A model generated the notes under the pieces. The model did no database searches. It was not told where the DNA came from and saw only the letters and a list, made by a program, of their open reading frames with translations. A stretch of 64,000 bases of DNA from Yarrowia lipolytica (taxonomy: Eukaryota > Ascomycota > Dipodascomycetes > Dipodascales), in NCBI RefSeq assembly GCF_001761485.1, contig NC_090770.1:372001-436000 (forward strand), written 5' to 3'. This document shows positions 51,401 through 62,173 of the stretch, one piece after another. Both the position numbers and the translations under genes were made by a program. Numbering within the stretch: position 1 is the first letter of the stretch; each line of letters begins with the position of its first letter.

Positions 51401-54184
51401 GTGTGACCATCCATTGCTCAGCGCCCCAACCGTTGGTCTCAAGTGATCATAATGTTTGTATACCGTTGTTCAAAACGACCCTAGGCCAACGTGCTTGACT
51501 TTGAGAAGGAGAATACTCGGCTGTGCCTTTCAAAGCGCCAGACTCAAGGGACAAGTACCTCGGTATATTCCGCATTTTAATCTCACGCCCAAAACTCTTC
51601 ATCTTTAGCGAGAAGCAGCTGCTACATACTGCTTGTACTTGATGAAGGTGTATCAAACCCAAGGGGATGAGCTATTTTTGGCGTAGCTCCATATGCAGTT
51701 ACTACGACTGCGGGCTGAGTGAGTACCAGTATTTGGAGACAGGTCTCGCCATCTCAACTGGGATGAGAAGAACCAGGAGTTCGGATATTCGATGTACACG
51801 ACTCAGATCATTGCCGATGTAATGAAGATGATGAGACTGACGCTTGTGTATACAGTCATCAGACGTCAGCAACTTGGAAAAGTGCTTCCAGTGATGGGTT
51901 GCCAGTGAAGAACGCAGGAAGATGTTTGCCATGAAAATGTCGAGTGTTTCTCCGCATCAGGCCACCATTGTATGACCCACGTACGTCAGCCAGCGATATT
52001 ATGGAGCTGTTGACATTCGCACATGGGATCAGCACGTGATCGTCGGCCACAATACAGTGTGAGATATCCGAAGACGTTCGTATTTTTGTACAATGTCCTT
52101 ATTCTGTGCGCTGTTAACTAAGACAGGCCTGACAACTGGAGCATATCCGGTCTGAAGTCAATTATCCACTGACAAGGCTTCAAATCGTTCGTTGTAAGCC
52201 GTGACTGTATGCAGAGAAAGGGCAGTCTTCAGATACTTGCTGTGAGCAAGACCAGGACATGGGCTGGTAACCTACCCGAAGTTGAAGCAGCCACTCTCGG
52301 AGCGGGTCCGAAAATCTGTGGGGATGTAGGACGGACAGAATGGGGGTCGTCGTACAGCTGCTCTCCGCAATTGAATACGAGGTTGTGGAGAGAGTGGAAA
52401 GGAAATGGAATGGAATAGATGGATATCTACTGTACAGATCTGAGAGAGCCTGCAAAACAGCAAATCACGACCACATCTCACCGTGCGTTTCGCAGGGCCG
52501 TCCGCAGGGCCGTTCAAGTTTCTTTTCTGCTGCACATTCGATCTCAACACACGGCACCGTGTGGCTGCCAACATGCCACTCAAGTATTCGTCATAGAAGC
52601 CACGAGTTTGAGAGCCGGATTTGAATTGGGAACGGTTCGAAGAGAATTTGTCGGATATACATGTACCACCTTGTCCAGGTCCTGTATTGTACAAACACAC
52701 TGACAGACTCATCTACAGTCACCTCAACGACAGTATGGACACGACAAAATACACGGAGACGGAACTTACCTTTCTGTTTCCCCACGATATCTCGCTAATA
52801 GCGACCCATGACTGGCTCAAAGAAAAGCAAACATTACTCTGCCCTAGGTTAGAGGGTAGGTTCAACCAGGGGCTACTGGTAGACAGGAGATAAGACAAAA
52901 CGGCGTGCACGTGGGGACAGAAGCTGAGGTTCGATTGAGCCGGTACAAGTACACACAGGTTTATCTGGAAAAACAAGACAGCTCATCTCTTGGCTCCGGG
53001 GTAGACACATGTACAGGCTTGGCATTCGGGTGGAATCTGGGACCGGGGGAGGCTGTTGTCTTGTCTCTTATCTTGGCCTGTCTTGGCGACGCACCTCTCG
53101 CCTTTGTCTCGGACTCTTGGCGTTGCTTGGCGCCGGACTTGTTCCCCCCATTTCTTCCTCCGTATGGTTTCATCACCGAACACCACCTTTAGCCACACAA
53201 CCTTCCAGCCATCAAGATTCGCTTCCAGCTCAGATCACGCAACACATGCATGATAGGCACTGTGGCAGGGGAAGGCACGAAAAAGACGTGCATGCTGGAC
53301 ATTCGGGAGCGCACAGTTCCCGTACTGTACTGTACATTTGTGAGGCTGTCTCGCTTACTAATACTGATGGTGTGTGACGCAAGAGAGAGGATCTCCGAAA
53401 CTGGCTTATCTTCGGCACGTCATTTAGCGTGCTTTTAAATCATCGGTACACCAGTCTTATCAGAATTTTTTGGAGTTACGGTATTTAGGATTTATAAAAG
53501 GTCAGTATGTCCAAAGTAAGTTCCTTTCTCGTGAGTATGATAACGTCTTACCACGGCTGTAGCCACTGCAGGTACAGCTATAGGGGAGTGTAGTCGTTCA
53601 CGGTCTTTCTGGCGGACAGACAACCCAACCAGTACGAGTTGAGGACGATTTGGAGACAAGAAATCCAGGTGAAGAACCCGATTTCGGAACTTGGGCCCCT
53701 TGCCCGGTTTCCTAGGCGTGGCTTGTCTCCACAGTTCCACAGGAGCACTCTAAGCTCAGACTTCACAAAGGTGGAGGATACGAGATGGAGGCAATTGTCT
53801 TTTGTCTTCATCCAATCAATGTGGTTTGATTAATACTGTTGTTTGGATGTTGGGGTTTGGTTGCGTAGGAGTCTACTGAGATGGAGATTTGGTCAACAGT
53901 CAGTCATAGGGACGATGAACAGGACCATGTGTTCATTTTCTCGAATCGTGCACTTCCATAAATATCCCAGGCACGCTGATCAAACTCACTCATGCTCAAA
54001 CTCGCAACCCTGCTTCTCTGTCCCACCAACCTACTCTGCAAGCGATACCTCATCTCATGGCACGGCACCAACTTTCCCAATGTCTGTTGAAAGTCCGTTT
54101 GAGAGATTTGTGCACTTCTGATGCGAGGGGTCAATACTTATACCTGAGCAAGTCGTCTGTTTTCTAACTACCACTCCAAAACCA
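48464..54184. other. 5.7-kb gene-poor region with decayed coding and possible transposon remnants
   Basis: No intact gene is seen. A minus-strand coding-like piece at about 49270-49390 reads YNFSAFTEARKQYQAKYGWS. At 50950-51090 a plus-strand phrase (SVADILHSVNDVGEPRTQ...AMMEA) is reminiscent of the linker before a copia reverse transcriptase. Other open pieces lie near 51100-52060. If transposon-derived, the copia-like material is broken and old. The final 300 bp should be the OPT promoter. Short open frames elsewhere lack conserved features. Confidence 0.4.
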
Positions 54185-56896
54185 ATGAAGAAGTTCACGG
54201 AGTTTGTGCCTGAGGGCTGGGTTCCCACCTTCCACAACGAGCCGCCCAAAAATACAGAGAAAGATGAAGTTGATCGGTTTCTTGCCGAGGCAGTGGAGCC
54301 TGATCTGCTCGACATCATAGGCAACAAGTTGAATGCTGCCGTGGACCAGGACAAGGGATACGACAAAAATGTGCGGTACATTGCCCAGCGTGTGGGTGAA
54401 ATGACAGATGAAGAGGCTCGATCTATTCTAAAAGCTTTCTACACAGTCCATTTCGACGACGGAAATCTCAGCTCAGAGTACAAAGATCACATCACTGAAC
54501 TTGCCAAGGGATATCCCGGGATGGGAGGAGACCCCCCTGGACCTCGAGACCCTGAGATCCCTTACGACGACGATAAAGACGAGGCTCCTGAAGACTACTC
54601 GCTTGAAGTGCGGTTCCAAGCCTCACTTGTCAAGTACTGGAGTCCCTATGTTGAGGTGCGAGCCGTCACTGACGCCTACGACGACCCCAACGAACCCTGC
54701 GAAACCATTCGTTCGTACTTTGTGGGTTTCATCTGGATGGTGATCGGAGCAGGCGTTAACCAGTTCTTTGCCTTCCGCTTCCCCTCCATTTCTCTACCGT
54801 CCAACATTCTGCAGCTGCTGTCTTATCCTTCTGGAAAGCTGCTGGAGTTCATTCTGCCCGACTGGGGTTTCACTTTCAGAGGCCATCGAATCTCTCTGAA
54901 CCCCGGTCCCTGGTCTCGTAAGGAACAAATGTTTGCCACCTTTTTCATCTCCGGAGGTGGAACTCCTTACATTACCACCGCAAACATTCCTGTCCAGCTG
55001 CTTCCCATGTTCTACCACGAGACCTGGGCAACCTTTGGTTATCAAACGATTCTCACTCTCTCCAACCAGCTTATCGGAATGGGACTTACAGGTATGCTGC
55101 GACGATTCGCCATCTACCCTGCCAAAGCAATGTGGCCCATGAGCATGCCCACCATTGCTCTTAACCGAGCTCTTCTTCAGCCAAAGCGAAAAGAACGTAT
55201 CAACGGATGGACCATTTCTGCCTACTTGTTTTTCTTCGCCAGCTTCTGCTTCATGTTCATCTACTTCTGGTTCCCCAATTACATTTTCCAGGCCCTTAGT
55301 ACCTTCAACTGGATGACCTGGATCGCCCCCAACAACAAGAACCTGGCCTTCATCACTGGCTCTCAGAACATGGGAATAAACCCCTTCCCTACTTTTGACT
55401 GGAACGTCATTACCGGTGGAGCAGGTGATCCTCTGGTTGTTCCTTGGTCGACTCTGCTCAATGTGTACTTTGGCGTTTGGATCGGTACCTTTGCCATTAT
55501 CGGTGTATTCTTCAACAATGTCAGAAATACTGCCTACCTTGCCATGAACCAGCCTGGTATCTACGACAACACCGGAAGTTCCTATAACGTCTCCTTGATT
55601 CTGAACTCCGCAGGACGATTTGTCGAGGAGAAGTACCAGGCGTACTCCCCGCCCTTCTGGACCGCCGGCAGTCTGGTGTCTTATGGAGCCTTCTTCACCG
55701 TCTACACCCTCGGTATCTCCTACTGCTTGCTGCAGTATCGACGAGACATCTGGTCTGCCATGAAAGATCTTGCACGAGGAGTTCAGTTCTGGAGAAAGGA
55801 CGAGTTCAGAAACACTCATCACGACAACACCTTTGTTCGGTCCATGAACAACTACAAGGACGCGCCTGAGTGGTGGTTCATTGCTCTGCTGCTCGTCTCC
55901 TTCGGACTGGCAGTGGCTACTGTTGAGCACTGGCCCACCAACACGCCTGTCTGGGGTATTGTATTTGTGCTTGGTTTGAACTACGTCTTTCTGATTCCCA
56001 TTACCATGATCTCCGCCTACACTGGAAGCACCTGGTCCATGAACGTGCTGGTTGAAATCATTATCGGTGTGGCCCTCAAGGGTAGACCCCAGGCCCTGAA
56101 CATTCTCAAGGCCTATGGTGTCATGATTGACTCTGAAGCTTCGGGTATGGCTTCTGTCTGGAAAATCGGTCTGTACACTTATGTTCCTTCTCGGGCCGTG
56201 TTCCGATCTCAGATTATTTCCGCCGTTCTCGCCAGTTTCACCTGTCTCGGTGTTCTGCAATACCAGCTTCATCTCCAGGGTATCTGCACCCCTGCTCAAC
56301 GGTTTACCACCAAGTTCACCTGTCCCGGACTGCAGCAGTTCTTCTCTGCCTCAGTTCTCTTTGGTGCCATTGGAACTGAAAGATTCATGACCCATCTCTA
56401 CCCCTTCCTCAAGTGGTGTTTCCTTCTGGGAGCAGCTCTTGGACCCTTCTTTTGGTTCATTCAAACCGGTGGACCCGAAATGTTGGCCAAGTGGAAGCCC
56501 CAGTACGCTAGAAAATGTGTCCAGTGGTCTCGACGAGCCAACCTATTCAACCCCGTCAACGCCTGTGTTGGTATTATTTCGTTTGCCCCCGGTAACCTCT
56601 GCTATTTCACCGGAGCAATTTACGTCGGTGCTCTCTGGAGATTCTGGGTCCGACGACGATACATCAAGTGGTGGGCCAAGTACACGTATGTTCTCTCTGC
56701 TGGTTTCGGCTGCGGTATCGCTCTCTCCGGCATCATTATGTTCTTTGCTCTCTCGTACCGAACGGGCACAACCAAGGCTCCTGAAATCGACTGGTGGGGA
56801 AACAATGCCCCTGCCACAGGTTTTGACGGCCAGGCTGGTCCCAGACTTGATATTCCTGCCGTGGGCTACTTTGGCCCTCCTGCACCCTTCCCTTAA
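54185..56896 (+). CDS. OPT-family oligopeptide transporter
   Basis: The product is 903 aa. A long hydrophilic N-terminus (to about 150) leads to the OPT signature SPYVEVRAVTDAYDDPNEPC (153-172) and CETIRSYFVG. Further on are NPGPW at 239-243 (the NPG motif), FFISGGGTPYITTANIP, and at least a dozen hydrophobic segments to the C-terminus, which ends in PPAPFP. OPT proteins move small peptides, and some move glutathione or metal chelates, into the cell with protons. Which substrate applies cannot be read. Length agrees with fungal OPTs (about 800-900 aa). High use of TTC/CTC/GTC codons suggests good expression. Confidence 0.94.
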   Translation: MKKFTEFVPEGWVPTFHNEPPKNTEKDEVDRFLAEAVEPDLLDIIGNKLNAAVDQDKGYDKNVRYIAQRVGEMTDEEARSILKAFYTVHFDDGNLSSEYKDHITELAKGYPGMGGDPPGPRDPEIPYDDDKDEAPEDYSLEVRFQASLVKYWSPYVEVRAVTDAYDDPNEPCETIRSYFVGFIWMVIGAGVNQFFAFRFPSISLPSNILQLLSYPSGKLLEFILPDWGFTFRGHRISLNPGPWSRKEQMFATFFISGGGTPYITTANIPVQLLPMFYHETWATFGYQTILTLSNQLIGMGLTGMLRRFAIYPAKAMWPMSMPTIALNRALLQPKRKERINGWTISAYLFFFASFCFMFIYFWFPNYIFQALSTFNWMTWIAPNNKNLAFITGSQNMGINPFPTFDWNVITGGAGDPLVVPWSTLLNVYFGVWIGTFAIIGVFFNNVRNTAYLAMNQPGIYDNTGSSYNVSLILNSAGRFVEEKYQAYSPPFWTAGSLVSYGAFFTVYTLGISYCLLQYRRDIWSAMKDLARGVQFWRKDEFRNTHHDNTFVRSMNNYKDAPEWWFIALLLVSFGLAVATVEHWPTNTPVWGIVFVLGLNYVFLIPITMISAYTGSTWSMNVLVEIIIGVALKGRPQALNILKAYGVMIDSEASGMASVWKIGLYTYVPSRAVFRSQIISAVLASFTCLGVLQYQLHLQGICTPAQRFTTKFTCPGLQQFFSASVLFGAIGTERFMTHLYPFLKWCFLLGAALGPFFWFIQTGGPEMLAKWKPQYARKCVQWSRRANLFNPVNACVGIISFAPGNLCYFTGAIYVGALWRFWVRRRYIKWWAKYTYVLSAGFGCGIALSGIIMFFALSYRTGTTKAPEIDWWGNNAPATGFDGQAGPRLDIPAVGYFGPPAPFP

Positions 56897-58966
56897 TTCT
56901 TTAGATTCTGACCGTCAACCGGGTTTTAATGTGTTTAATGAGATCAAATGCTGTAATAGCGAGTAAATGGCGATGGAGTATTTGTAGAAGATGACGCTTA
57001 TTAGTGAATCTAGTTATATGTGACGAGCTTCCGGACTGTCAAGGGCACAGCGTATTCCTCCGCTGACCTAAACAAACTGTTGAGTAATCCCGAGGCTGAT
57101 TCCTTACATGTTCGAGCAATATCATACTACCGCATCAGGGTTAGTCAGGGCGTTTGTCTGTACAATAAATAAATGCAGTGGTATTCAATACGACGTCTGA
57201 ACCAAATCACATTGTCCTTGTGTGGTGATCATCTCATAAAAGCATCGCCATCGTGTGGTCATCGCCCTCACCCTCATGTGATATATATATAGCTTCTCTA
57301 CGATTATGACCACCCCTTTTTCCAGTTCTCTGGATATGACTCGTGCACCATAGCTTTCTATTCGGAACGTCCATTTGTGAAAAAGTGAGGAAATACAAGA
57401 GCGATGACTCATCAATAAGGAATATCCATCATCTTTTCAAAAGTGGCAAGTCCAAATGGCCAGTATTTGGTCTCCATGCTTTCTCTGCGTGTTTTTCGAG
57501 AATTCCTGCTGCCTCGTGCAACCTCTACGGAACGAGACGGAGGTCTGAGGACTTCAAAACATTGCCTAAAATGGTAAAACCCCTGTCAATATTGCCTGTT
57601 TGGAATCCACCGCCGCTTTTATTGTTCCCGCTTTCCGAGTGGTGTATTTTTTTTTTTTTAATCTGAGCCGCACGGTTCGGGTCATCGCTTCCTGAACTTT
57701 GTACGGAACACGACACTTCGGAAGGACTCTCCAGCGGTGCTTGAGAGGAGGAAAAATCACGTGAGTATTTTTCTTTTTACGCAAAAATTGCTGTCCAAGA
57801 AGAATCTCCAGCTTTACTTCCCTCAAAACTGCCTCAGTGCTCAATATCGATACGCTCCCGTTGGGGTAAAACTGAAAGAAAAAAATTATGCATAAACGAT
57901 GCAACCAGAGATGAGGCACGAAAAAGCCACCAAAAGTGGAGGATTTGCAATTCCGGGGAATTGAGTGTTATTTGAGACATTCCAGGGCGTATGGTAGAGT
58001 TGATAGAGTCTTGTGTAGGTGTAAAACAGAGCTGGGTGCATCGAGTGTTGTCATACAAACCCCCAAGCCAGAAATTTAACAGGGAGTTCCCTCGGAATAT
58101 CGTCCTGCCCATTCTCCGTTAAGTTTAGTCAATTGATTCGGCAAGAATGGGCCGGGAATGCGGCTGGGCATGCGGCTGATACACTGTGAGACCACTTGAG
58201 TTATTTCTGGCGATCCGTCTGGTTCCGGAGAGGTCGGTGAAGGCTGCAAGGCCATTGATAACGTCAAAGGAGTGCCTGAAGATAACAGGGTCAACAGGGA
58301 TTCCTCTGTCGTCTGTAATGAGTCAATGTTTTGAGTGGTATCGATGGTATGGATGTGATTGTTCTCAAACTCGCAATCATTGGAACACCCACGTATGTAG
58401 AGTATGTACATACAATAGTTGGGCTGGAATGGTACTCAGGCAAACTGGACATATGGAATAGTATCCCTACCTAGCCAGGATATACTGCCCGCGTGCTTCT
58501 GTTGTTTAACGAGACTCTGCAAAGCATCTAGAGGATTCAACCTGACAACAACAGCAATAATCAGCCCAGTGAACCGAAAAGAACGAAGATTCCATGATTA
58601 AAGCACTGCCCGTGGAAACCCGCTAGATCTGGAAGTGAAGTCAACACGTCCTGTTTTTTTTATCACATGGATTTTCACTATACACTCTACAGTAGACTTG
58701 CCCAAGGAGATAGATCCATGTTGGTCGCCGTGCCGCCGGATCTAAGCGAAATTATAAGACCTCCAAAAGCCCATTTTCGCTTGATATTCATCTCCGATTT
58801 CAGTCTCACACAAATGACGCTCCATCTGACCCTGTCCAATCTTCAAGTTAATACCTGATTATAAAGAACTTCACCGGGAATCGAACTAAGGCACCCGGGT
58901 AGATCATTGAGTTAATCATACAGATTTGAAGCGAGATTGGATCGCCTGTCCTCCTCCAATGTCGAA
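56897..58966. other. 2-kb intergenic region with a telomere-unit match
   Basis: No gene is seen. It contains TCAGGGTTAGTCAGGG at 57135-57150, which is 1.6 units of the Yarrowia telomere repeat. It also contains T-rich runs near 57648-57659 and a tRNA-like but non-folding stretch at 58860-58920. The right end carries the promoter of the first F-box-like paralogue. Confidence 0.5.
57135..57150 (+). repeat. Interstitial telomere-type repeat, 1.6 units
   Basis: TCAGGGTTAGTCAGGG is a contiguous read of the 10-bp unit GGGTTAGTCA known from Yarrowia telomeres. It lies 239 bp downstream of the OPT stop. Confidence 0.6.
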
Positions 58967-60667
58967 ATGTCGATAGTGAACACCCCCAACGAGGTTCTTG
59001 GTCTGATCCTACGGGATGATTCCACCTCGCTGGAGTCAATTGTCGCACTCTCTCAAACCTGCCCTCTTCTCCGAAACGTGCTGGAGGGTCTGGATGGCAC
59101 CATTGTCAAACAAAAGGTGTTGGACCGCATACCGTGGATGGAAATTGGACAGCCTGGGACCCATCTAGACACTTGGATGACAGCGGCGCGGCGCATTGTC
59201 GGCCGCAAAAGGTCATTTGTGTCTGAAAACCACAAGTGGATAGACTCCACCGAGTACTACGACATGCTAGGACGCATCTCGCACAACACAGACATCAATT
59301 ATATCGAGTCTATCGAGATTGACGGCAAAATGCAACCTCAGGGGAGGAATCTACCGACTGATTTCAACCCCTTGTTTGTTACAGAGATGCCTACACCTTG
59401 TGGTGGACTTACGGGTAAATTCATGGAGGAGATTGAGGGTGATGGGACCCGATTTATCGACCTGACGACATTGGAATACTCCAGAGCACACCCCCATCCA
59501 CCTCCAACTGCATCGACTTGGACTGGTAACCTCAGCGCGAGCTTCAATATGGCTAACGGCGAAAGAGCGGCTAGGACGCCAATGTCAGGCATCTGCACCA
59601 TCAACAAAAGTGGACACAGATACAACCTGTTGCAAGAGACCGGGAGGTGGATATTGGTGGAGATTCAAGACGACTACGAGGACCCAGATGCGCAGGAGAT
59701 TCGGTTTCGAAACACAAAGTACCTGCTTGACAAAAAGAATATAGTGTTGGAAGACGGCGAGACCCGTCTCTATTTCGACACAGACTCCGGCGATAATGCT
59801 CGTGTCTACCCCGACGCTCAACTCACGTTTGTTCATCTTCTTCCGGGATCTATTGGGGCTATTGTATTTCAGGACAATGGAGAAATGGTACTGGTTTATT
59901 ACGATGACATTGTTGGGGATAAGGGCCGTGTTCTGCTAACATTTTTGGACTTTCAAGGACAGGAGTTTGCAGAAAGGTTGCGTTCAACTCAGTACGGCCA
60001 GGAGGGACTGCGAGAAAGAGGCACAAGACGTCAGCTGGTGGTGACTTATGGAGGAATGCTGTATTTGCATATTCGCGAATCATTCTTGGTTCCGTTGTGG
60101 GTTGAACTGGATGACAAGGCTTGTCATCCCCATGACGATCGGTTCTCGGAGTTTGAAGCATTTGCACACACATCTTCAAAGGTGGTGATTGGAGGTCTGC
60201 GAGCAGACATGAAGACTCTGCTTTTGGCTCCAGAGCGAGAGATGCTTTCGTTGCAACAAACATACGGCATCATTCGGTCTGAAAACGGCAGATGGGCAAT
60301 GCAGACCCTCAGTTGTGGCAGAATCGTGGCAGATTTAGCCACTCAGAAAACCTTCATCATTCGACCACAGGCCAAGTGGCCCAACCCGGGGTTTGTGTTT
60401 GTCGGGCTAGATGTGTTAAAGCAGCGGCCTGTGTTCTACAGGTGCCACATGGCCTATGGTATCAAACAAGATGCTGACGGGTGGGAAGATTTGGATGAGA
60501 GTTACGGGCGAATTTCCAACATCAAAGATACGGGCAGTTATCTCAAGTTTCGCGACCCCAACGAGATTGCTGCCAATAATCATTTCAGAATGATTCCCCA
60601 TAGATACACTGTGGTGCAGCCCAATATCAGAGACCAGTCGGAGATGAGTGTGCCCTTAGTCATTTGA
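58967..60667 (+). CDS. F-box-like protein, paralogue 1 of a tandem pair
   Basis: The product is 566 aa from ATG 58967 (MSIVNTPNEVLGLIL). This start lines up with the paralogue at 62174 (MSILRVPAEIQQMFL); the frame is open upstream only to a TTG codon. The first 45 residues look like a degenerate F-box (LGLILRD...SIVALSQTCPLLRNVLEG). The rest is a beta-rich body shared with paralogue 2: WMEIGQPGT near 58, PTPCGGLTGK, GTRRQLVVTYGGMLYLHIRE, GGLRADMKTLLLAPE, and PVFYRCH near the end. I know no function for this body. A role as substrate receptor of an SCF ligase is inferred only from the N-terminus. A GATA tetranucleotide run directly follows the stop. Confidence 0.75.
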   Translation: MSIVNTPNEVLGLILRDDSTSLESIVALSQTCPLLRNVLEGLDGTIVKQKVLDRIPWMEIGQPGTHLDTWMTAARRIVGRKRSFVSENHKWIDSTEYYDMLGRISHNTDINYIESIEIDGKMQPQGRNLPTDFNPLFVTEMPTPCGGLTGKFMEEIEGDGTRFIDLTTLEYSRAHPHPPPTASTWTGNLSASFNMANGERAARTPMSGICTINKSGHRYNLLQETGRWILVEIQDDYEDPDAQEIRFRNTKYLLDKKNIVLEDGETRLYFDTDSGDNARVYPDAQLTFVHLLPGSIGAIVFQDNGEMVLVYYDDIVGDKGRVLLTFLDFQGQEFAERLRSTQYGQEGLRERGTRRQLVVTYGGMLYLHIRESFLVPLWVELDDKACHPHDDRFSEFEAFAHTSSKVVIGGLRADMKTLLLAPEREMLSLQQTYGIIRSENGRWAMQTLSCGRIVADLATQKTFIIRPQAKWPNPGFVFVGLDVLKQRPVFYRCHMAYGIKQDADGWEDLDESYGRISNIKDTGSYLKFRDPNEIAANNHFRMIPHRYTVVQPNIRDQSEMSVPLVI

Positions 60668-60683
60668 TAGATAGATAGATAGA
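60666..60683. repeat. (GATA)n microsatellite, about 4.5 copies
   Basis: GATAGATAGATAGATAGA overlaps the stop codon region of the first F-box-like gene (TGA at 60665-60667) and continues into its 3' flank. Confidence 0.8.
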
Positions 60684-60707
60684 TGGATATGATGACAGTA
60701 CTACGGC

Positions 60708-61352
60708 TCAGATATGCCTTTTGCTGGCTTCAGCAGCAAGGTCCCGGAGAAGCAGCATCATTTCATCTCTTGAGAGCTCATTAATCGACTCGGAAAAGCT
60801 CAGCGTGTTCGACATCAGCATTTGAATCTGGCTCACAGCCAGGCCTCTTAATTCGTCGTTTCCAGCCGCGCAGCATTTGCGCCACAGGATCATAGCTTGG
60901 GTAATTGCCGTGTCGAAGCTTCTGAAGAACCGTTCGACAATCGCCAATAGTTCGGGAAGTTGGTACATTTGCGCTACCATAACCAGTTCCACCGCTTCGT
61001 CAAAATGGAGATTCAAGTCTTGTCCATGTAGGTAACGCAGCATGGCTTCGACTGTTGATTCTGGAGCGTCCAGCGCGACCACGTTTTCCGACGCTTCCCG
61101 CATGCCCGAACTGAGCATGGTCTCGAAGAAGGGCCATACGGCCGTCAGCACCGGTGTGAAGACCTCCACTGTCTCTTCATCTGAGCCCTTGATGCTGAAG
61201 TTTGGGGCGCATTTCGTTCTCACCAGAGAAAGGCCAGATTCCTGGATGGTAGTGTGACCAGTCAGCATCTTTCCCACGGACTCCTTTTTTTTGTCGGTGA
61301 TATATGCTATTGTACTTCGTTTGGACCAGTCGTCCGAGACAGTTACGAACAC
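60708..61352 (-). CDS. BTB/POZ-domain protein, 5' end unclear
   Basis: The BTB core lies in TVEVFTPVLTAVWPFFETML, SSGMREASENVVALDAPEST, VEAMLRYLHGQDLNL and VELVMVAQMYQLPELLAIVERFF, followed by a BACK-like helical tail. The first in-frame ATG (61268) would give 186 aa. However, the frame is open and coding-like up to a TAA at 61449-61451: TTKEELHVTDIPGQGVALSL, SFILSDDSETVFVTVSDDW. So either an upstream exon is missed or the gene has lost its start. I see no good CTAAC-CAG acceptor. BTB proteins often serve as Cul3 adaptors. It sits, inverted, between the two F-box-like paralogues. The given 5' coordinate is a non-ATG codon within the open frame. Confidence 0.55.
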   Translation of the reverse strand: MFVTVSDDWSKRSTIAYITDKKKESVGKMLTGHTTIQESGLSLVRTKCAPNFSIKGSDEETVEVFTPVLTAVWPFFETMLSSGMREASENVVALDAPESTVEAMLRYLHGQDLNLHFDEAVELVMVAQMYQLPELLAIVERFFRSFDTAITQAMILWRKCCAAGNDELRGLAVSQIQMLMSNTLSFSESINELSRDEMMLLLRDLAAEASKRHI

Positions 61353-61448
61353 GGTTTCGCTATCGTCGGAGAGAATGAAGCTCCATAGTGATAGGGCGAC
61401 GCCCTGGCCAGGAATGTCGGTGACGTGGAGCTCCTCTTTGGTGGTGTA

Positions 61449-61888
61449 TTACACACAAATAAAGATCAACAAATGTGGAATATTACTTGACACTCTACTT
61501 AACTTTATACTGGTGAAATAGTCTGACAAATACATGTATTATATACGCCTGAGGAAGACGACAGACAATTAGATCACCCAGAAAAATAAGATGTTCAATC
61601 AGCCATCAGAATGCTCGATTAACCATTTCAATGTTGAATTAGACATCACAATGTTCAATCAGATATCCTGAAAACTTATACTCTCCAAGTAGTGCCTCTG
61701 AGAACTCTCCCAAATGACTGGAAGGCTCCATAAACAATTAAAAAGTACATAAATATACATTTCTTGTGGTTCAAAATCGTTTGGAACGCTGAAATATCTT
61801 TTGTTACTTCTGTGAAGTCCTCAATCGCCGGTGAAACTTTTCATCTCCACCCATAAAAGTCACCCACCCAAAAGTGAACCCATCACCA
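61449..61888. other. Intergenic, contains 20-bp tandem repeat
   Basis: 440 bp between the BTB frame and tRNA-Gln, with the four-copy repeat at 61591-61670. No gene is seen; a short minus-strand frame near 61650-61740 lacks support. Confidence 0.45.
61591..61670. repeat. 20-bp tandem repeat, four diverged copies
   Basis: Copies begin exactly every 20 bp at 61591, 61611, 61631 and 61651, each starting ATGTTCAATCAG or a close variant (ATGCTCGATTAA, ATGTTGAATTAG, ATGTTCAATCAG). Confidence 0.85.
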
Positions 61889-61975
61889 GGTTGTATAGTG
61901 TAGTGGTTATCACCTTGGATTCTGACTACTTGCAGTTGACTTCCAGTAACCCCGGTTCGAGTCCGGGTACGACCT
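61889..61975 (+). tRNA. tRNA-Gln (CUG) with a 15-nt intron
   Basis: GGTTGTATAGTGTAGTGGTT opens the gene as in other fungal tRNA-Gln. The acceptor GGTTGTA pairs with TACGACC, and the T-arm is CCCGG-TTCGAGT-CCGGG. The anticodon stem TTGGA pairs with TCCAG; the loop TTCTGA gives anticodon CTG. A 15-nt intron (CTACTTGCAGTTGAC) follows base 37. TTTCTTTT follows as terminator. Confidence 0.94.
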
Positions 61976-62173
61976 TTCTTTTCAGCGTCTCCCGTGCTTT
62001 TTGTGACTCCATTCCTTTCTGGCAAGTCCAATCGCACTTGTATCCATTTCTTTTCCTCTCTATTGCTGAGTAAGAAAAATCCGAAACTGTAAAAAAAAAC
62101 ATAATTAAAGTTTAATAAATTGGAAGTATTATAAATAAAACGCGCAACACGAAACTCATTAAGACCCACAACC

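Noticed and set aside
54794-56299. 501-codon minus-strand frame opposite the OPT gene
   Set aside because: Antisense shadow; the OPT frame is complete with signature motifs.
35275-57676. Shared word AATCTGAGCCGCACGG near 35275 and 57660
   Set aside because: One shared 16-mer pair is about what chance gives in 64 kb (pairs of positions versus 4^16 words). Flanks do not align.
58860-58925. tRNA-like stretch (minus strand GTTCGATTCCCGG)
   Set aside because: The T-loop looks right, but its 5' stem strand does not pair with CCCGG and no D-arm or acceptor stem forms. At most a tRNA relic.
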